Shown in pieces: positions 22,501 to 34,337 of a stretch of DNA of 64,000 nucleotides. Positions within the stretch are counted from its first letter, which is position 1, and every line of letters begins with the position of its first letter. The stretch spans positions 14,120,402-14,184,401 of the forward strand of contig CM028334.1 in NCBI GenBank assembly GCA_016647705.1, in the 5' to 3' direction. The stretch is from Eucommia ulmoides (taxonomy: Eukaryota > Streptophyta > Magnoliopsida > Garryales > Eucommiaceae). The notes beneath the pieces were generated by a model, which worked only from the letters and a program-made list of their open reading frames with translations, was not told the origin of the DNA and did not search any database. The position numbers and the translations under genes are program-made.

Positions 22501-24468
22501 TGTGACAACCCGGTTTCCCAGGGCCGAGACTATCGTTTTTCCTATAGAGAATTCTTATCCTACAACCGACTCGTCAACTTCCCAATATACAATATGAGGT
22601 AATTTTTATTAATAATGGCGATAATTCTTGTTACCGATTTTACGACGACAATTATTAAATCTAATAGTTATTATTTAAATATCACCAAATAAAAATTTAA
22701 TCATCTATTTTATATTTAATCCACTCACTTTCTGTACAACGGCAACCAATTTAAAAGTCTCAGATTTATAATTTAAATCCCTATTTCCAATATTTTATTA
22801 ACTTGGATTATCTCAACACCATTTTATCTCAAAATTATTTTTACAGTATATTACAATTTAGACATTTTACAAACAATTTTGAAAATCATACTTATCAATT
22901 CTTCTAATTACAGCAATAAATAATAATTACAATTTTCACAACTCGACATTTCAAATAAAATTCTTCTCTCGTTTTCTCCCAGCCGTCCCTGCAACCAAAC
23001 ACTGTGGGGTTGTGAGCTAACGCTCAGTAGAACTTCAACCCCTTTAATACATACATTTAATCTATCACACAAACCACGTAAACATGCTCGTCATATAAAT
23101 TCCACATCGTTCAACTTTAATAAACACATTTTTCACATTTTATATAATTTCGACGAGTTACCAAATAATTTCATAATCACACAATGCGACAATTAAATAC
23201 AATCAAATACATATATTAGTAGAGTTCGGAATTCTACCTTTCCCGGATTTTCTGCTGGACGCGAGATTGGATTTTTTGTTTTTAGTAGGGTGTTTTATGA
23301 AATTTTCTGTTTCTTTTTTCCTTTTTTTTTTTCTCTCTTTCTTTTTCTTCTTCGTTGTCTGCGTCTGCTTCCTGCTGCAGCCAACATCGTTGCGGAGAAC
23401 TCCCCACCGCCGCGGCAAAAATGCTTCTTCTCTCTTTAATTTACTCACTGACCCGCCACCGCCTAGGCGAACGCGCTCCCCCTTTCTTTCTGATCTGGTC
23501 ACTGAAGCTTCTCCGCCTAGGCGAACTTGCCATCGTTTGACCTGCTCTGTTTTTTCCCGAAAACCAGCCGTCTCTCTCTTTCTCTCTCTCCTCGCTAACT
23601 CCGATCATGCCTAAACACTCACAATGGCTGCCGAACCACAACAAACTCACACCACCAGACCAAACACACACACACATACTTACGATCATCTCTACCACCG
23701 TCGGACCAACTGAATGATGGTACAACACACACACCCACTTCACCGGTGACTCCCTCTGTCTGCGCGCACACCAAGCAACATACCCTGATCATACACATAC
23801 ACACACTCTGACGATCAAAACACACACATAAAACACACAATCATGCACCCCCCCTTCAACAGACTACCACTGACCGTCAAACCTGCTCTCTCTCTCTCTC
23901 TTTCGTTTTTTATTTTTGTTTCCTTTCAACCAACTAACAACGACACACATACACACCACAACAATTTAACACATACGCACATACATGCCATAGACTCACC
24001 GGAGGAACACACCCTCGCCGATGACCCATATGCATACCCACAAGATCACTGGCAACAAAACTGATAAACGACATACACGTATACATGGCAACATACATAC
24101 AAGACAAACACATAATCCCACCGCCGACGAATCCTACACAATCAACGACAAAACAGCACACACGCACATGAACAAATTAGAAACAGAGCATACACATACT
24201 CACCGGAATGACGACCACACCGTCTGCCATTTCTCTCTCTCTCTCTCTCTCTCTCCGATTTCCTATGTTTTCGTTCTACTGAGTTTTGTCGACACAACAC
24301 ACCTACACGAACGTCGATTGCTTCTTCTTTTATTTCGTTTCAGACCGAACGCCCGACCACCTCTCTTTGTTGCCGGCAGCTCTTCTCTCTCTTCTTTCTT
24401 TCTCTTCGTTCTGATCGCTTCTCGATTCTTCCTCTTCCTCTCTCTATGTTCCCCTCCGTATATATGTG

Positions 24469-24511
<43 letters not shown>

Positions 24512-24708
24512 GTTTTATTTGCACTAAACCCCCCCTTTATTTTAGTTAATTTATAAATTAACTCAATCTATAATTTTCATGTTTTGAAAATTACAATTTG
24601 ACCCTTAAACTTTTAAATCAATAATAAATAATGCCATCCACCCCGTTATTTTCAAATGTGCTCAAATGCAACTCAAATTGTACGTATAAGAAAAATCGGG
24701 GTCTTACA
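22501..24708 (-). repeat. 3' LTR of the minus-strand LARD-like element
   Basis: Starts TGTGACAACCCGG and ends GGGGTCTTACA on the plus strand, TG...CA in either orientation. It contains CT-rich and CA-rich low-complexity tracts and a (TA)n run at 24471-24507. Confidence 0.9.
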
Positions 24709-25817
24709 ACCCTTCCCCCCCTAAAAGAAATTTCGTCCCGAAATTTTCGTGGAAAACAATAGGAATTAAAATTTCAATCAAACCAATAAAAATTCAGAAT
24801 CGCACCCCATGGTCATGTTAGTTGCACTTGATTCTAGAACAATGGTTTTTTTTGTAGAGTCCCATAACCGAAAGTCACCCTTAATTCATAACCAACAATC
24901 CGTTCCAACATCGTAATATTTTCATTCGCAGTGGCCCACATGATATCCAATAACTAACAAATAAGGTACACTTTGGTTGGCAACACCTAGCACAGACAAC
25001 CAACTGTCAAAGAATCTTCTGTCTCCAAATGCTTCCGTTGTGCTACTCTAATAAAAACAACAATAAATACAATACATCCTTAAAATGTCACGGTAGTCTC
25101 AGTGGGTTGGATCTATCTCATTCCAACAAAAATTTTCCCATAACCAGCATTTATCCATTTCATCTGACATTTCCAGTAAATCTATTCACAACGATATTTT
25201 CATCCAACATTTAAACCAATAATACTCACAACCACTATCACAAGCAACAGATAGCCCAAACTCCACGTGAACTGGCCTATGAGACGAAAAATCATCAATA
25301 TCAATATTTATATCAAAATTTTCAATAGTCTCATAAACATTCTATAAATATTACCACAATCGAACGTCAAATAATAAATATTTCGCTATATGTCAAAATC
25401 ACATAGATAAGTTTCTAATCACGTCAAAATCATATAAATATCCCTCAAAACACATAAATATCACCAAATCACATCAATACGTATCAAATACGTCAAACGG
25501 GTCATCTATAAGAATTCTTTCTATGCCTCCATGAAAATATTAATGCACATACATCGCCACTTGATAATATCACGTAATTCTGGATGGAAACAAATATGAC
25601 ACATAGATAACGTTTCAGGAATCCATGAAAATGACATAAATCACGTATTATATTAACTTCATACATGCACACATAAAACACATTTCACTTTTATTTCACA
25701 ATTCCGCTAACATTAACAGTTTATTATGATAGATGGGTATCCTAACCCCGGTTCAAAGTGCTCTCCAATCTAAGTTCTAAGTCTGTAGAGTCTATAATCT
25801 AAGCTCTGATACCAATC
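24709..25817 (-). other. Internal region of the LARD-like element
   Basis: No protein-coding similarity. Next to the left LTR is a minus-strand polypurine tract (plus-strand CCCTTCCCCCCT, about 24710-24722) with an ATTTCGTCCCGAAATTT word just inside it, a pattern found near the 3' end of Del/Tekay Gypsy elements. The minus-strand PBS TGGTATCAGAGC lies 3 bases inside the right LTR. Confidence 0.8.
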
Positions 25818-27142
25818 TGTGACGACCTAGTTTCCCAGGGCCGAGACTACGGTTTCTCCTATAGAGAATTCCTATCCTGACGAAAATTATTAAATCTAAT
25901 AGTCACTATTTAAATATCACCAAATAAAAATTTAATCATCCATTTTATATTTAATCCACTCATTTTCTGCACAACGGCGACCAATTTAAAAGTCTCAAAT
26001 TTATAATTTAAATCCCTATTTCCAATATTTTATCAACTCGGATTATCTCAACACCATTTTATGTCAAATTATTTTTACAGTATATTACAATTTAGACATT
26101 TTACAAACAATTTCGAAAATCATACTTCTCAATTCTTCTGATTACAACAATAAATAATAATTACAATTTTCACAACTCGACATTTCAAATAAAATTCTTC
26201 CCTCATTTTTTCCCAACCGTCCCTGCAACCGAACACTGTGAGGTTGCCAGCTAACGCTTAGTAGAATTTCAACCCCTCTAATACATGCATTTAATCTATC
26301 ACATAAACATGCTCGTCATATAAATTTCACATCGTCCAACTTTAATAAACACATTTTTCAAATTTTATATAATTTCGACGAGTTACCAAATAATTTTATA
26401 ATCACACAATGCGACAATTAAATACAATCAAATAGATATATTAGTAGAGTTCGAAATTCAACCTTTCCCAAATTTTCTACTGGCCGTGAGATTGGATTTT
26501 TGGTTTTTAGCAGGGTGTTTTATGAAATTTTATGGGTTTTTTTTCCTTTTCCTTTTCCTTTTTCTCTTTTTCTTTTTCTTTCTTTTTCTTCTTCGTTGTC
26601 TGCATTTGCTTCCTGCTGCGGCGAACTCCCCACCGCCGCGGTTAAGATGCTTCTTCTCTCTTTAATTTACTCACTGACCTGCCACCGCCTAGGCGAACGC
26701 GCTCCTCCTTTCTTTCTGATCTGCTCACTGAAGCTTCTCTGCCTAGGCGAAGCTAGTCACTACCTAAGCGAACTCCCTATCGTCTGACCTACTCTGTTTT
26801 TTCCCGAAAACCAGCTGTCTCTCTCTTTCTCTCTCTCCTCGCAAACTCCGATCATGCCTAAACACTCACGACGGCTGCCAAACCCCAACAAACTCACACC
26901 ACCAGACCACACACACACACACACACACACATACTCACGATCTTCTCTACCACCGTCGAACCAACTGAACGACGGCACAACGCACACAGTCACTTCACCG
27001 GCGACTCCCTCTGTATGCACACACGCGCACACACCAAGCCACATACCCTGATCACACACATACACACATTCCGACGATCAAAACACACACATAAAACACA
27101 CAATCATACACCCCCTTCAACGGACTACCACTGACCGTTGAA

Positions 27143-27186
<44 letters not shown>

Positions 27187-28034
27187 TTCTGTTTCTGTTT
27201 CCTTTCAACCAACCAACGACGACACACATACAAACCGCAACAATTTAACACACACGCACATACATGCCATAGACTCACCGAAGGAACACACCCACGCCGA
27301 CAACCCATACGCATACCCACATGATCACTGGCAACAAAACCGATGAACGACATACACGCATATATGGCAACATACATACACGAAAAACACATAATCCCAC
27401 CGCCGGAGAATCCTACACGATCGACGACAGAACAGCACACACGCACATGAACAAATCATAAACAAAGCATACACACACTCACCGGAGTGACGACCATACC
27501 GTCTGTCGTTTCTCTCTCTCTTTCTCCGATTTCCTCTGTTTTCGTTCTGCTGGGTTTTGTCGACACAACACACCCACGCGAATGTCGATCGCTTCTGCTT
27601 TTATTTTGTTTCAAACCGAATGGCCGACCACCTCCCTTTGATGCCGGCAGCTCCTCTCTCTCTTCGTTCTGATCGCTTCTCGATTCTTCCTCTTCCTCTC
27701 TTTGTGTTCCCCTCCGTATGTATGTGTATAATATATATATATACATATTGATATGTGTGTGTGATCAAACGGCCAGCCAAGTGGCCCTTCTCTCCTCCAT
27801 TAATTTTCACCAACTCTCTCTCTATATATATATAAAATATTTTATTTGCACTAAACCCCCCTTCATTTTAGTTAATTTATAAATTAACTTAATTTATAAT
27901 TTTTATGTTTTGAAAATTACAATTTGACCCTTAAACATTTAAATCAATAATAAATAACGCCATCCACCCCGTTATTTTCAAATGTGCTCAAATGCGACTC
28001 AAATTGTACGTATAAGAAAAATCAGGGTCTTACA
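25818..28034 (-). repeat. 5' LTR of the minus-strand LARD-like element
   Basis: Starts TGTGACGACCTAG and ends CAGGGTCTTACA on the plus strand. It is collinear with the left LTR apart from a few length differences in low-complexity tracts, including a (CT)n run at 27146-27183. Confidence 0.9.
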
Positions 28035-28039
28035 ATGGT

Positions 28040-28341
28040 AGTGTCAAATAGTCCTTTGTCGGAATTCTTCGTAGATCTGAAATGGCTAGAGGTCACAAAT
28101 CTGGGGTTTCACCATGCTCATGCCGACCATTCCAAATTGATGAAATCCATATCTAGAACAATAGATATCGAAAAAACAGATTGTGGCGATGGCAGTGAAT
28201 ATCGATGGGATGGAGTCACGGTAGGAGAGGTTGATGGTATTGTGGCGGTTGATGGAAGCGCAGCGGCTGAGACAAACATGAGGATCGAGATCCCCTAAGC
28301 AAATTGGGGAGAGGGAGGGGCTGAAGAAAAATTAGGGTTAG

Positions 28342-28389
<48 letters not shown>

Positions 28390-29079
28390 GGTGTAATTGT
28401 CCGTTTACATTTTTTTTTTTTTTTTAAATGGTTAGAGGACTAAAAACTAAGAGAGGGATCAAATAATAACCTTTTTGTTTAAAAGGTTCATTGAGGAAAG
28501 ATAAAAGGAAAATTAAGGTTAAGCAATAAAAGACCCTATTAAAAAAAAAATGGTCTTTTTTATTAGGGGTCCTAAAAGTGTGTGTGTATATATATATGGA
28601 CTACAAAAGTTAGACTTGTTCAATAATACCAAAACAATTATCATTCAAAAATTACCCATCCTTTATATATACAAATTCCACTTAATTTTTGAAATTAAAT
28701 TCCTTTGAAATTTTATTTTTTGTATGCATTTTCATTTAAAATGTCATAAACTCCCTTATGTACATTCCAATTATTATCATTATTATTATTATTTTGAATA
28801 TCCATTGAATTTGATTTTTTATTCAAATACCCAAAAATTGAGGTTCTCAACCAAAACGTTAAAAAACTGAACCATTATCAAACAACTCATAACCTTACTA
28901 TATTCTCATGAATGAACCTATTAAAAATCAAATAGAGAACCCAAATCCATTGAATTGAAAAATAAAAAAATTCTACTGAAAATTAATTTTCAATTATATT
29001 CGACTGAAAAATTTACGTAAATCTACTTAAACCTTAATGGAAAATCCACTAATAAAGTCAAAGAAAAAACACATTAAAA
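28040..29079. other. Repeat-like flank and AT-rich DNA, (TA)n at 28346-28387
   Basis: Continuation of the unit interrupted by the LARD insertion. It holds a frame of about 100 codons with no recognised similarity, then a (TA)n microsatellite, then AT-rich DNA without coding sense. Confidence 0.4.
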
Positions 29080-30330
29080 ATTATGGAATCTAAGGGTCTT
29101 CTTTCTCTCTTTCATAGCTATCGCGAAACACTGTCTGGATGCCACCTGATCACCATAGATAATTTCCACTATTCCATCCTTTATGTAATTGATGCATTCA
29201 TGAAACGTGGACGCCACGACTCCTGTTGCATGAAGCCATGGTCGTCCCAAGATTGCATTATACGAAGATCCTGAGCTTCTTAACCAATCTTTCTATTGAT
29301 TCGAGTTGCTGCCCTTAGCTCTTCTGTTGTCTTTATTGCTCTGCCGAGGGCCATATTTCGATGATACCCTTAATTCTCTAGCGTATCTGACATCTTCTAA
29401 CTTCATGTAGGGATTCAACTTTTTCATAAAATTAGTCATATTTTTTAGATTATGCTTCATGAGAGAGTCTTGAAACCGTCAATAACCTAGCCCCAAAGTA
29501 AACACGTTAATGATGAGGTTTGTATCGCATCCCTCAATACATGTTAGTTCTTAATTAAATCGGTTAAGGTATTGACTCAACAAATCCCCTTTCTCCTATA
29601 TTATAGCTAGCAAGTAATCAGCCTCTTTCATTAACCTTTGGTAGGTTATGAAGCAGCTGATGAATTGCTTCCCAAACTCGGTGAACGACGAGATGGAATT
29701 AGGCGAAAGGTTGTGTAACCATCCAAGGCGGATCCTTTTTAGCAAATGCTCTGCATAACATAGAGTTACCTGCTACATAAAGCGCCATGATATACCTGAA
29801 CTAGCAGATATGGTCAACTGGGTCCGTCTTCCCGTCGTACTTCTCGAACTTCATTCGGTCTGAACTTGTCCGAGAGCGGTACCTCTAAGATGTCAGAGGT
29901 GAAAGTCAACCTGGTTCCTTTTAGCAGTACCTCTAGTTCGTCTAATGGCAAGTCTCTTCTTTATGGAATTCTAGTATGCTGAAGAGAAACAATGGTTTCT
30001 TTATGACCGATCACCCTTCTTACTTTAATTAGGCGATTTCTGTTGTTTGTTTAAATAGCTCTTTCCTCCGATGATGATTGCTCCGGATATTTTGGAGACT
30101 TTGCTTCTTCTCCATTACCATTATAATCTCTATCAAAGTGTTAATTCTGGAGTTAGTTGTTTGGACTTCCAGTGGAAGGTCAGCTTGAACTTCTTCCGTC
30201 AGAGCTTCAGTGTTCTTCAACATAGGAGCTTCGTTGTTGTGATCCTAACTGACTCCTCTTTCTCGTAAATGCCTCATCTCGGTATTCGAATTTTTTTTTA
30301 TTGATTTTCCACAGACGATGCCAAATGATA
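29080..30330 (-). mobile_element. Gypsy (Tat lineage) fossil: gag and protease-end fragment
   Basis: Read on the minus strand, the DNA gives gag-type blocks (DPPWMVTQPF, LNRFN, LGLGYRRFQDSLMK-like wording, NLKNMTNFMKKLNPYMKLED) and a block ending YGDQVASRQC after LGRPWLHATGVVASTFHECI, typical of the protease end of Tat/Ogre-lineage Gypsy elements. A CATCGTCTGTGG leader word near 30305-30320 marks the 5' side on the right. The copy is a broken fossil with several breaks, and most of pol is absent. Confidence 0.75.
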
Positions 30331-30960
30331 TTTCCAAAAATCCTTATCACATTGCTAAAGATCTTCACAACTTGCGAATAGGTAACCTGCAAAATTGATA
30401 AGCTCAAAAGGGGACATTGTTGTGGTGTCGGCTAAATAACTTCCGGCGTAAGAATAAGTTAGTCTATTTAGGGTGAAAGCTCAAGTACTTAGATTGTGTT
30501 TGATATGTTGATACCTTCCCTTATCTATAAACCTTCTTTTTCATACCATTTGTTGGTAATTAAAACAATTCCCTATGATCTAGTGCTATTTACAAAGGAT
30601 CTACCAAAGATCTCGTTGTATGAGACAAGTCGGTCACGATCTTCCTTTTGCATGGGATCATGGGGTTGGGCTGATCTTCTTTTGGCCTCCTACGATTTAG
30701 GCTGTGTTTATTATCATACCCAATTCGACCTCTTTACTAATCCTTTTTTTATTATGTTTTTGGGGTACTCTCATGAGTGAACCTTATTCCAGGTGGGCCA
30801 ATGTATTCAACCCGAGGTGACCATCGGGCCACCGTTTCCGGGTTGCTCTCCATAACCTAACCCAACCCATAAAAGCCTTTCAGGGTTCTACTAAACACTA
30901 CACATAGGTGACAATTTCTCCCATATTAGATTCGAATTTTAGACATGAATAAGACCTCAA
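30331..30960 (-). mobile_element. Probable 5' LTR/leader of the Tat-like fossil
   Basis: By position this should be the 5' LTR of the minus-strand element, just beyond the CATCGTCTGTGG leader word. I could not define TG/CA ends or a target duplication, so the extent is approximate. No genes seen. Confidence 0.35.
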
Positions 30961-31200
30961 AACCTGAAAAACATAGGCATTAATTGAACAAGAGATAGAG
31001 ATGGAGTAGTGGGTAGGTCGCAGGAGATGGGGTGGGTGGGTTCATCGGAGATGGAACAGAGGGTAGGGGTAGGGTTGGGAGAGTTCCAGTACGAGGGTTC
31101 ATAGGAGATGGAGCAAGGTAGGGGGTGGGGGGGTTACCAGAGATGAGGGTGGGGTAGGTCTTCAGAGATAGAGTGGGGTGAAAGATAAAGAAAAACAAAA
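30961..31200. mobile_element. G-rich remnant resembling cargo of the 39743-42258 element
   Basis: A GGAGATGG/GGGTGGG-rich stretch is the approximate complement of the CCATCTCC/CCCACCC stretch at 40010-40090 inside the GGATTAAT-ended element. It is probably interior DNA of a related, partly deleted element whose right end is at 31916. Confidence 0.45.
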
Positions 31201-31515
31201 ACACACTAACCCCTTAAGTTTTTGAATGGGGTGATTACACTTTACCCCCTATAGTTAGTATGTTTTGCACTTTGCTCCTCGTCGTATATTCGTCACCAAT
31301 TTGCCTCATGTAGTTAGGTTTTGTTGAACTTTATCCCTTGATGTAGGCCCAACTATAGGGGGTAAAGTAATGACGAGGGGGGTAAAGTTCAACAAAGCTT
31401 AACTACATGAGGCAAATTGGTGATAAAAATACCATAGGGAGCAAAGTGAAAAATGGCCTAACTATAGGGGGTAAAGTGTAATCACTCCATTCGAAAACTT
31501 GAGGGGTTACTGTGT
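31201..31515. mobile_element. Foldback MITE
   Basis: An almost complete palindrome. The left arm runs ACACACTAACCCCTTAAG ... GGTGATTACACTTTACCCCC ..., and the right arm is its complement, about 150 bp per arm with little loop. The terminal motif differs from the other MITEs in the window by extra flanking sequence (AACCCCTTAAG), which is itself palindromic across the element. No coding capacity. Confidence 0.8.
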
Positions 31516-31529
31516 ATTTTTTTTTTTCT

Positions 31530-31916
31530 TTCCCGTAGGCCTAACTACATGGGGTAAAATGTTGATGAGAGGGAAAAAATGCAACAAAGGGCTAACAACT
31601 ACAGGGGCCAAATGGTGACACGAATACCACAGGAGAGCGAAGTGCAAAATAGCCTAACTACAGGGGGCAAAGTATAATTAAACCTTTTTGAATATATACA
31701 AATAGTCCTTAATAAAATGTTTTGAAGGTATAAATGTTATTTAACATTATTTAACGAATTTTTGTTGGCTGTTACTGTTTGACCGTTAGAGTTAACAGAA
31801 AACTTAACTGTTGCATACTTTAGTCCAGAACCACATGAGGTAAGTAGTGACGAAAATACCACAAGGGGGCAACATGAAAAATGACCTAACCACAGGGAGT
31901 AAAGTATAATTAACCC
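31530..31916. mobile_element. Truncated MITE half plus right end of a longer family member
   Basis: 31530-31688 matches the right half of the foldback MITEs (ends AAAGTATAATTAAACC). 31690-31916 matches the right terminal part of the longer GGGTTAAT-ended elements (compare 15010-15259) and ends AAAGTATAATTAACCC. These are nested and partly deleted copies. Confidence 0.65.
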
Positions 31917-32059
31917 TTATTATTATTATTTGTGTAATTTCAACAATAGGGGACCTATTGATGAAAAAAAAAACGAAAAAAAAATAAAATTATAACAATT
32001 TAGGAAGACGGGATAATAATTAATGAAAAATAAAATAAAATGAAAAGAAATAAAGAATT

Positions 32060-32318
32060 GGGTTAATCACACTTTATCCTCCTATGGTTAGGCCATTTTG
32101 CACTTTGTCCCTATAGCATTTTCGTCACCACTTTACGCCCTGTGGCTAGACCTTGATGCACTTTACCTTTTGATGTGGGCCTAACTATAGGGACAAAATG
32201 CTGACGAGGAGAGTAAAGTACAATAAAAGCCTAACCACATGATGCAAAGTGGTGATAAGAATACCACTGAGAGAAAGTGCCAAATAGTCTAATCACGGAG
32301 GTAAAGTATAATTAACCC
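32060..32318. mobile_element. Foldback MITE, 259 bp
   Basis: Starts GGGTTAATCACACTTTATCC and ends with the complement, TAATTAACCC. The whole unit is an imperfect palindrome with the marker TTGATGTGGGCC near its centre. It lies about 300 bp beyond the 3' end of the SSL gene. Confidence 0.85.
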
Positions 32319-32623
32319 TAACAAAATAAAAATTCACCAAAAGGCTTGAATGATTTATTCTCTAATCTCATAGGAAGTTTCTCTCTCCTTCCAATTTTAA
32401 GTATTAGTATTATGTATATAAAAACTTAAATATTAACAACACTTAATGTATATCATTGAAAAATAAGAAAACATTTGTACTATATTATTCTTTTTGCCAT
32501 TATCAACAACATCCAGCTTATGCTAGGTTTAAATTGGCAAGTTCCTTAACAATAAATTATATAAAATACAATAAAATAAAAAAATGGAAAGTTTTGGTCA
32601 ATGTTCTCGTAGAAGTGGCTTCA

Positions 32624-34245
32624 TCATTCAGTCGCCGTGTACTGGAAATTGTTGGAATACCATTGGACACCTACATTGTCTCCATACAGAGATGCTAGAT
32701 ATAATGCATTTCTATGCTCATGAATTTCAGTAATTCCAGTGGCATTAAATTGGGGGAAAGTCTTCGTTTCTAAAACGACGCCATCTCCATTAAATCTATA
32801 ACCCATGAGTGTAATGTTGTTTCCGGTTCCGATAGTCGACGCCACCCAAAAATCTCCTCTTTTAGTCCTTACAATCTTATTTGGAAGGCCTTGGACGTTC
32901 AACAACATTTCTGCGGTGTTTGCTTTAGGACCTCTCAACCAATATTTTTGAAGTCTTCCAATTACATATTCAGTAACAACGATGAAAGAAGCATCCTCAC
33001 TGATTGCCATTCCGGCAGCCCCTGCGAGTCCCCTCATTAATACATCTACTTGTTTAGTTCTTGGGTCATACCTTATCAATCTTCCAGTTGAATCATTACG
33101 AGTAACCACAAGATCTGCTACCCTGGATGAAGTATTTATAAAAAAAATTATGGTTAATTATCCTACTGGAAAAAACATAACATGGAAATGAAACACAAAA
33201 TTGTATTTGCTTACTCTAGCCCGTAGACAGCACTCGCATCAGTCATGTATATGATACCGGTTTGTTGATCAACATCAGTGCCATCAGGGAATCTGAATGG
33301 CACTCCCTCTGCACTAGTGGCAAGTTGCTTTGCAAGTCCTCCTTTAGGCCCAATAACACATAATCCATAAAAAGCATCTGCTACGATTATTTCACCCGTT
33401 TGTCTATAGTACCCGAGACCTAAAGGCCTCCCACAAGTTCTTCCTAGAGATACATTATTTGAGCCATCACACAAGTCCTTCAACCTTAAGAAAAGAAGAA
33501 ATAAGCATGCATGCATTGGTTATAGAAGTAATTAAAATATATTCACCGTAACTTGTAGAGTTTTTCCACTTGGACACAAATATTTTTTGGGTTAATTATA
33601 TTTTACCTTCATGTGGTTAGACCGTTTTGCACTTTGCGCCCTTGTGGTATTTTCGTCACCACTTTGTCCCCAATAGTTAGGTTTTATTGCACTTTACCAC
33701 TTGATGTAGGTCTAACCACATGGGGCAAATGTTGACGAGGGGGTAAAGTACAACAAAGACCTAACCACAGGGGGAAAACGGTGACGCAAATACTACAGGG
33801 AGCAAAGTGTCAAACGGCCTACTCAAAGGGGATAAAGTGTAATTAATCCTATCTTTTTTAACACAATATACTACTTTTAGATAAACCATTATTTATATAT
33901 AAACTATCCAGACATAAACTACAGATTTATCAATGTTTAATTGCATTATGACAAATATATGCAATTTCTTCAAAATCATTATAGTGGGGTAATGTTTTAT
34001 TTTCATTGTTATTGAGCAATATACCTTGTTGGAGCCGTAAATCCAAAGTCGACAAAGCCAAGTTCTCTTCCTTCATATTTGACAACTCTGCCATCAGAGA
34101 TGCTTGTATATGGGCCTCCTCCGTTGTTGTCGAAGACGGTGGACTCGGGGCCAAATGCTGGAACGCGAAGACTTGTAAAGGGTGCAGAAGAAAGCGTGAA
34201 AGAAGGAAAGAAAAGAAGGGAAAAAATGTAGAAAATATTAGCCAT
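32624..34245 (-). CDS. Strictosidine synthase-like protein (SSL), intact
   Basis: Three exons on the minus strand: 34025-34245 (221 bp), 33215-33484 (270 bp) and 32624-33122 (499 bp). The introns are GT-AG, both in phase 2, and total 990 coding bases including the stop (329 residues). The start MANIFYIFSLLFFPSF is a good secretory signal peptide. A Cys pair (residues 79 and 91, in LCDGS and TCGRPLG) matches the conserved disulfide of strictosidine synthase. GEIIVADAFYGL, VPFRFPDGTDVD, GIIYMTDAS and KYWLRGPKANTAEML are family beta-propeller signatures. The catalytic Glu of true strictosidine synthase (Glu309 in Rauvolfia) aligns with Thr 295 in ITEIHEH, so Pictet-Spengler activity is unlikely and the substrate is unknown. 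A plausible TATA box lies 84 bp upstream. Intron 1 carries a foldback MITE. The first intron and exon 1 are duplicated at 58.2 kb, and a broken exon 2-3 relative lies at 19.7 kb. Confidence 0.93.
33589..33849. mobile_element. Foldback MITE in SSL intron 1
   Basis: Starts GGGTTAATTATATTTTACC and ends GTGTAATTAATCC, an imperfect palindrome of 261 bp of the same family as those at 32060 and 43214. T-rich flanks on both sides are compatible with a 9 bp target duplication (near TATTTTTT/TATCTTTTT). It leaves the splice sites untouched but makes up about half of the 540 bp intron. Confidence 0.85.
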
Positions 34246-34327
34246 ATGTGATATGTGCGTCTGTATGCGTGTTTGTATTTTTTCTTTTACTTTCTGGATG
34301 ATGAAACGTAGCCAGTTAAGCATTAGT

Positions 34328-34337
34328 ATTTATAGGC
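34328..34337 (-). promoter_or_regulatory. TATA box of the SSL gene
   Basis: On the minus strand the sequence reads CTATAAATAC, about 84 bp upstream of the start codon, which implies a short 5' leader. The duplicated promoter at 58.6-59.4 kb has the same motif split by an LTR. Confidence 0.75.

Larger units (their letters stand above)
22501..28034 (-). mobile_element. Non-autonomous LTR retrotransposon (LARD-like, Gypsy Del/Tekay-type ends)
   Basis: Two long direct repeats of about 2.2 kb (22501-24708 and 25818-28034) flank an internal region of only 1.1 kb. A perfect 5 bp target duplication ATGGT (22496-22500, 28035-28039) marks a complete insertion. The primer binding site on the minus strand (TGGTATCAGAGC, 25803-25814, initiator-Met tRNA type) and a purine tract next to the other LTR set the orientation as minus. 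The internal region has no gag or pol, so the element depends on others. By eye about 24 differences occur in about 400 aligned LTR bases, around 6 percent, mostly transitions. That suggests an age on the order of two million years at commonly used plant LTR rates. Confidence 0.9.

Noticed and set aside
23203-24527. Multiple frames rich in Ser-Leu, Thr-His or Cys-Val in the LTR
   Set aside because: Products of (CT)n, (CA)n and similar microsatellite sequence inside an LTR, and mirrored in the second LTR at 26500-27813.
28036-28298. A 104-codon frame after the LARD element
   Set aside because: It begins inside the LTR end and runs into repeat-like flank; no similarity recognised.
30496-30780. 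A 94-codon frame near the Tat-like fossil
   Set aside because: Located in the probable LTR, with no resemblance to gag, pol or host proteins.
32624-34245. Calling the intact gene a true strictosidine synthase
   Set aside because: The catalytic Glu position reads Thr and the wording fits the broader strictosidine-synthase-like family.
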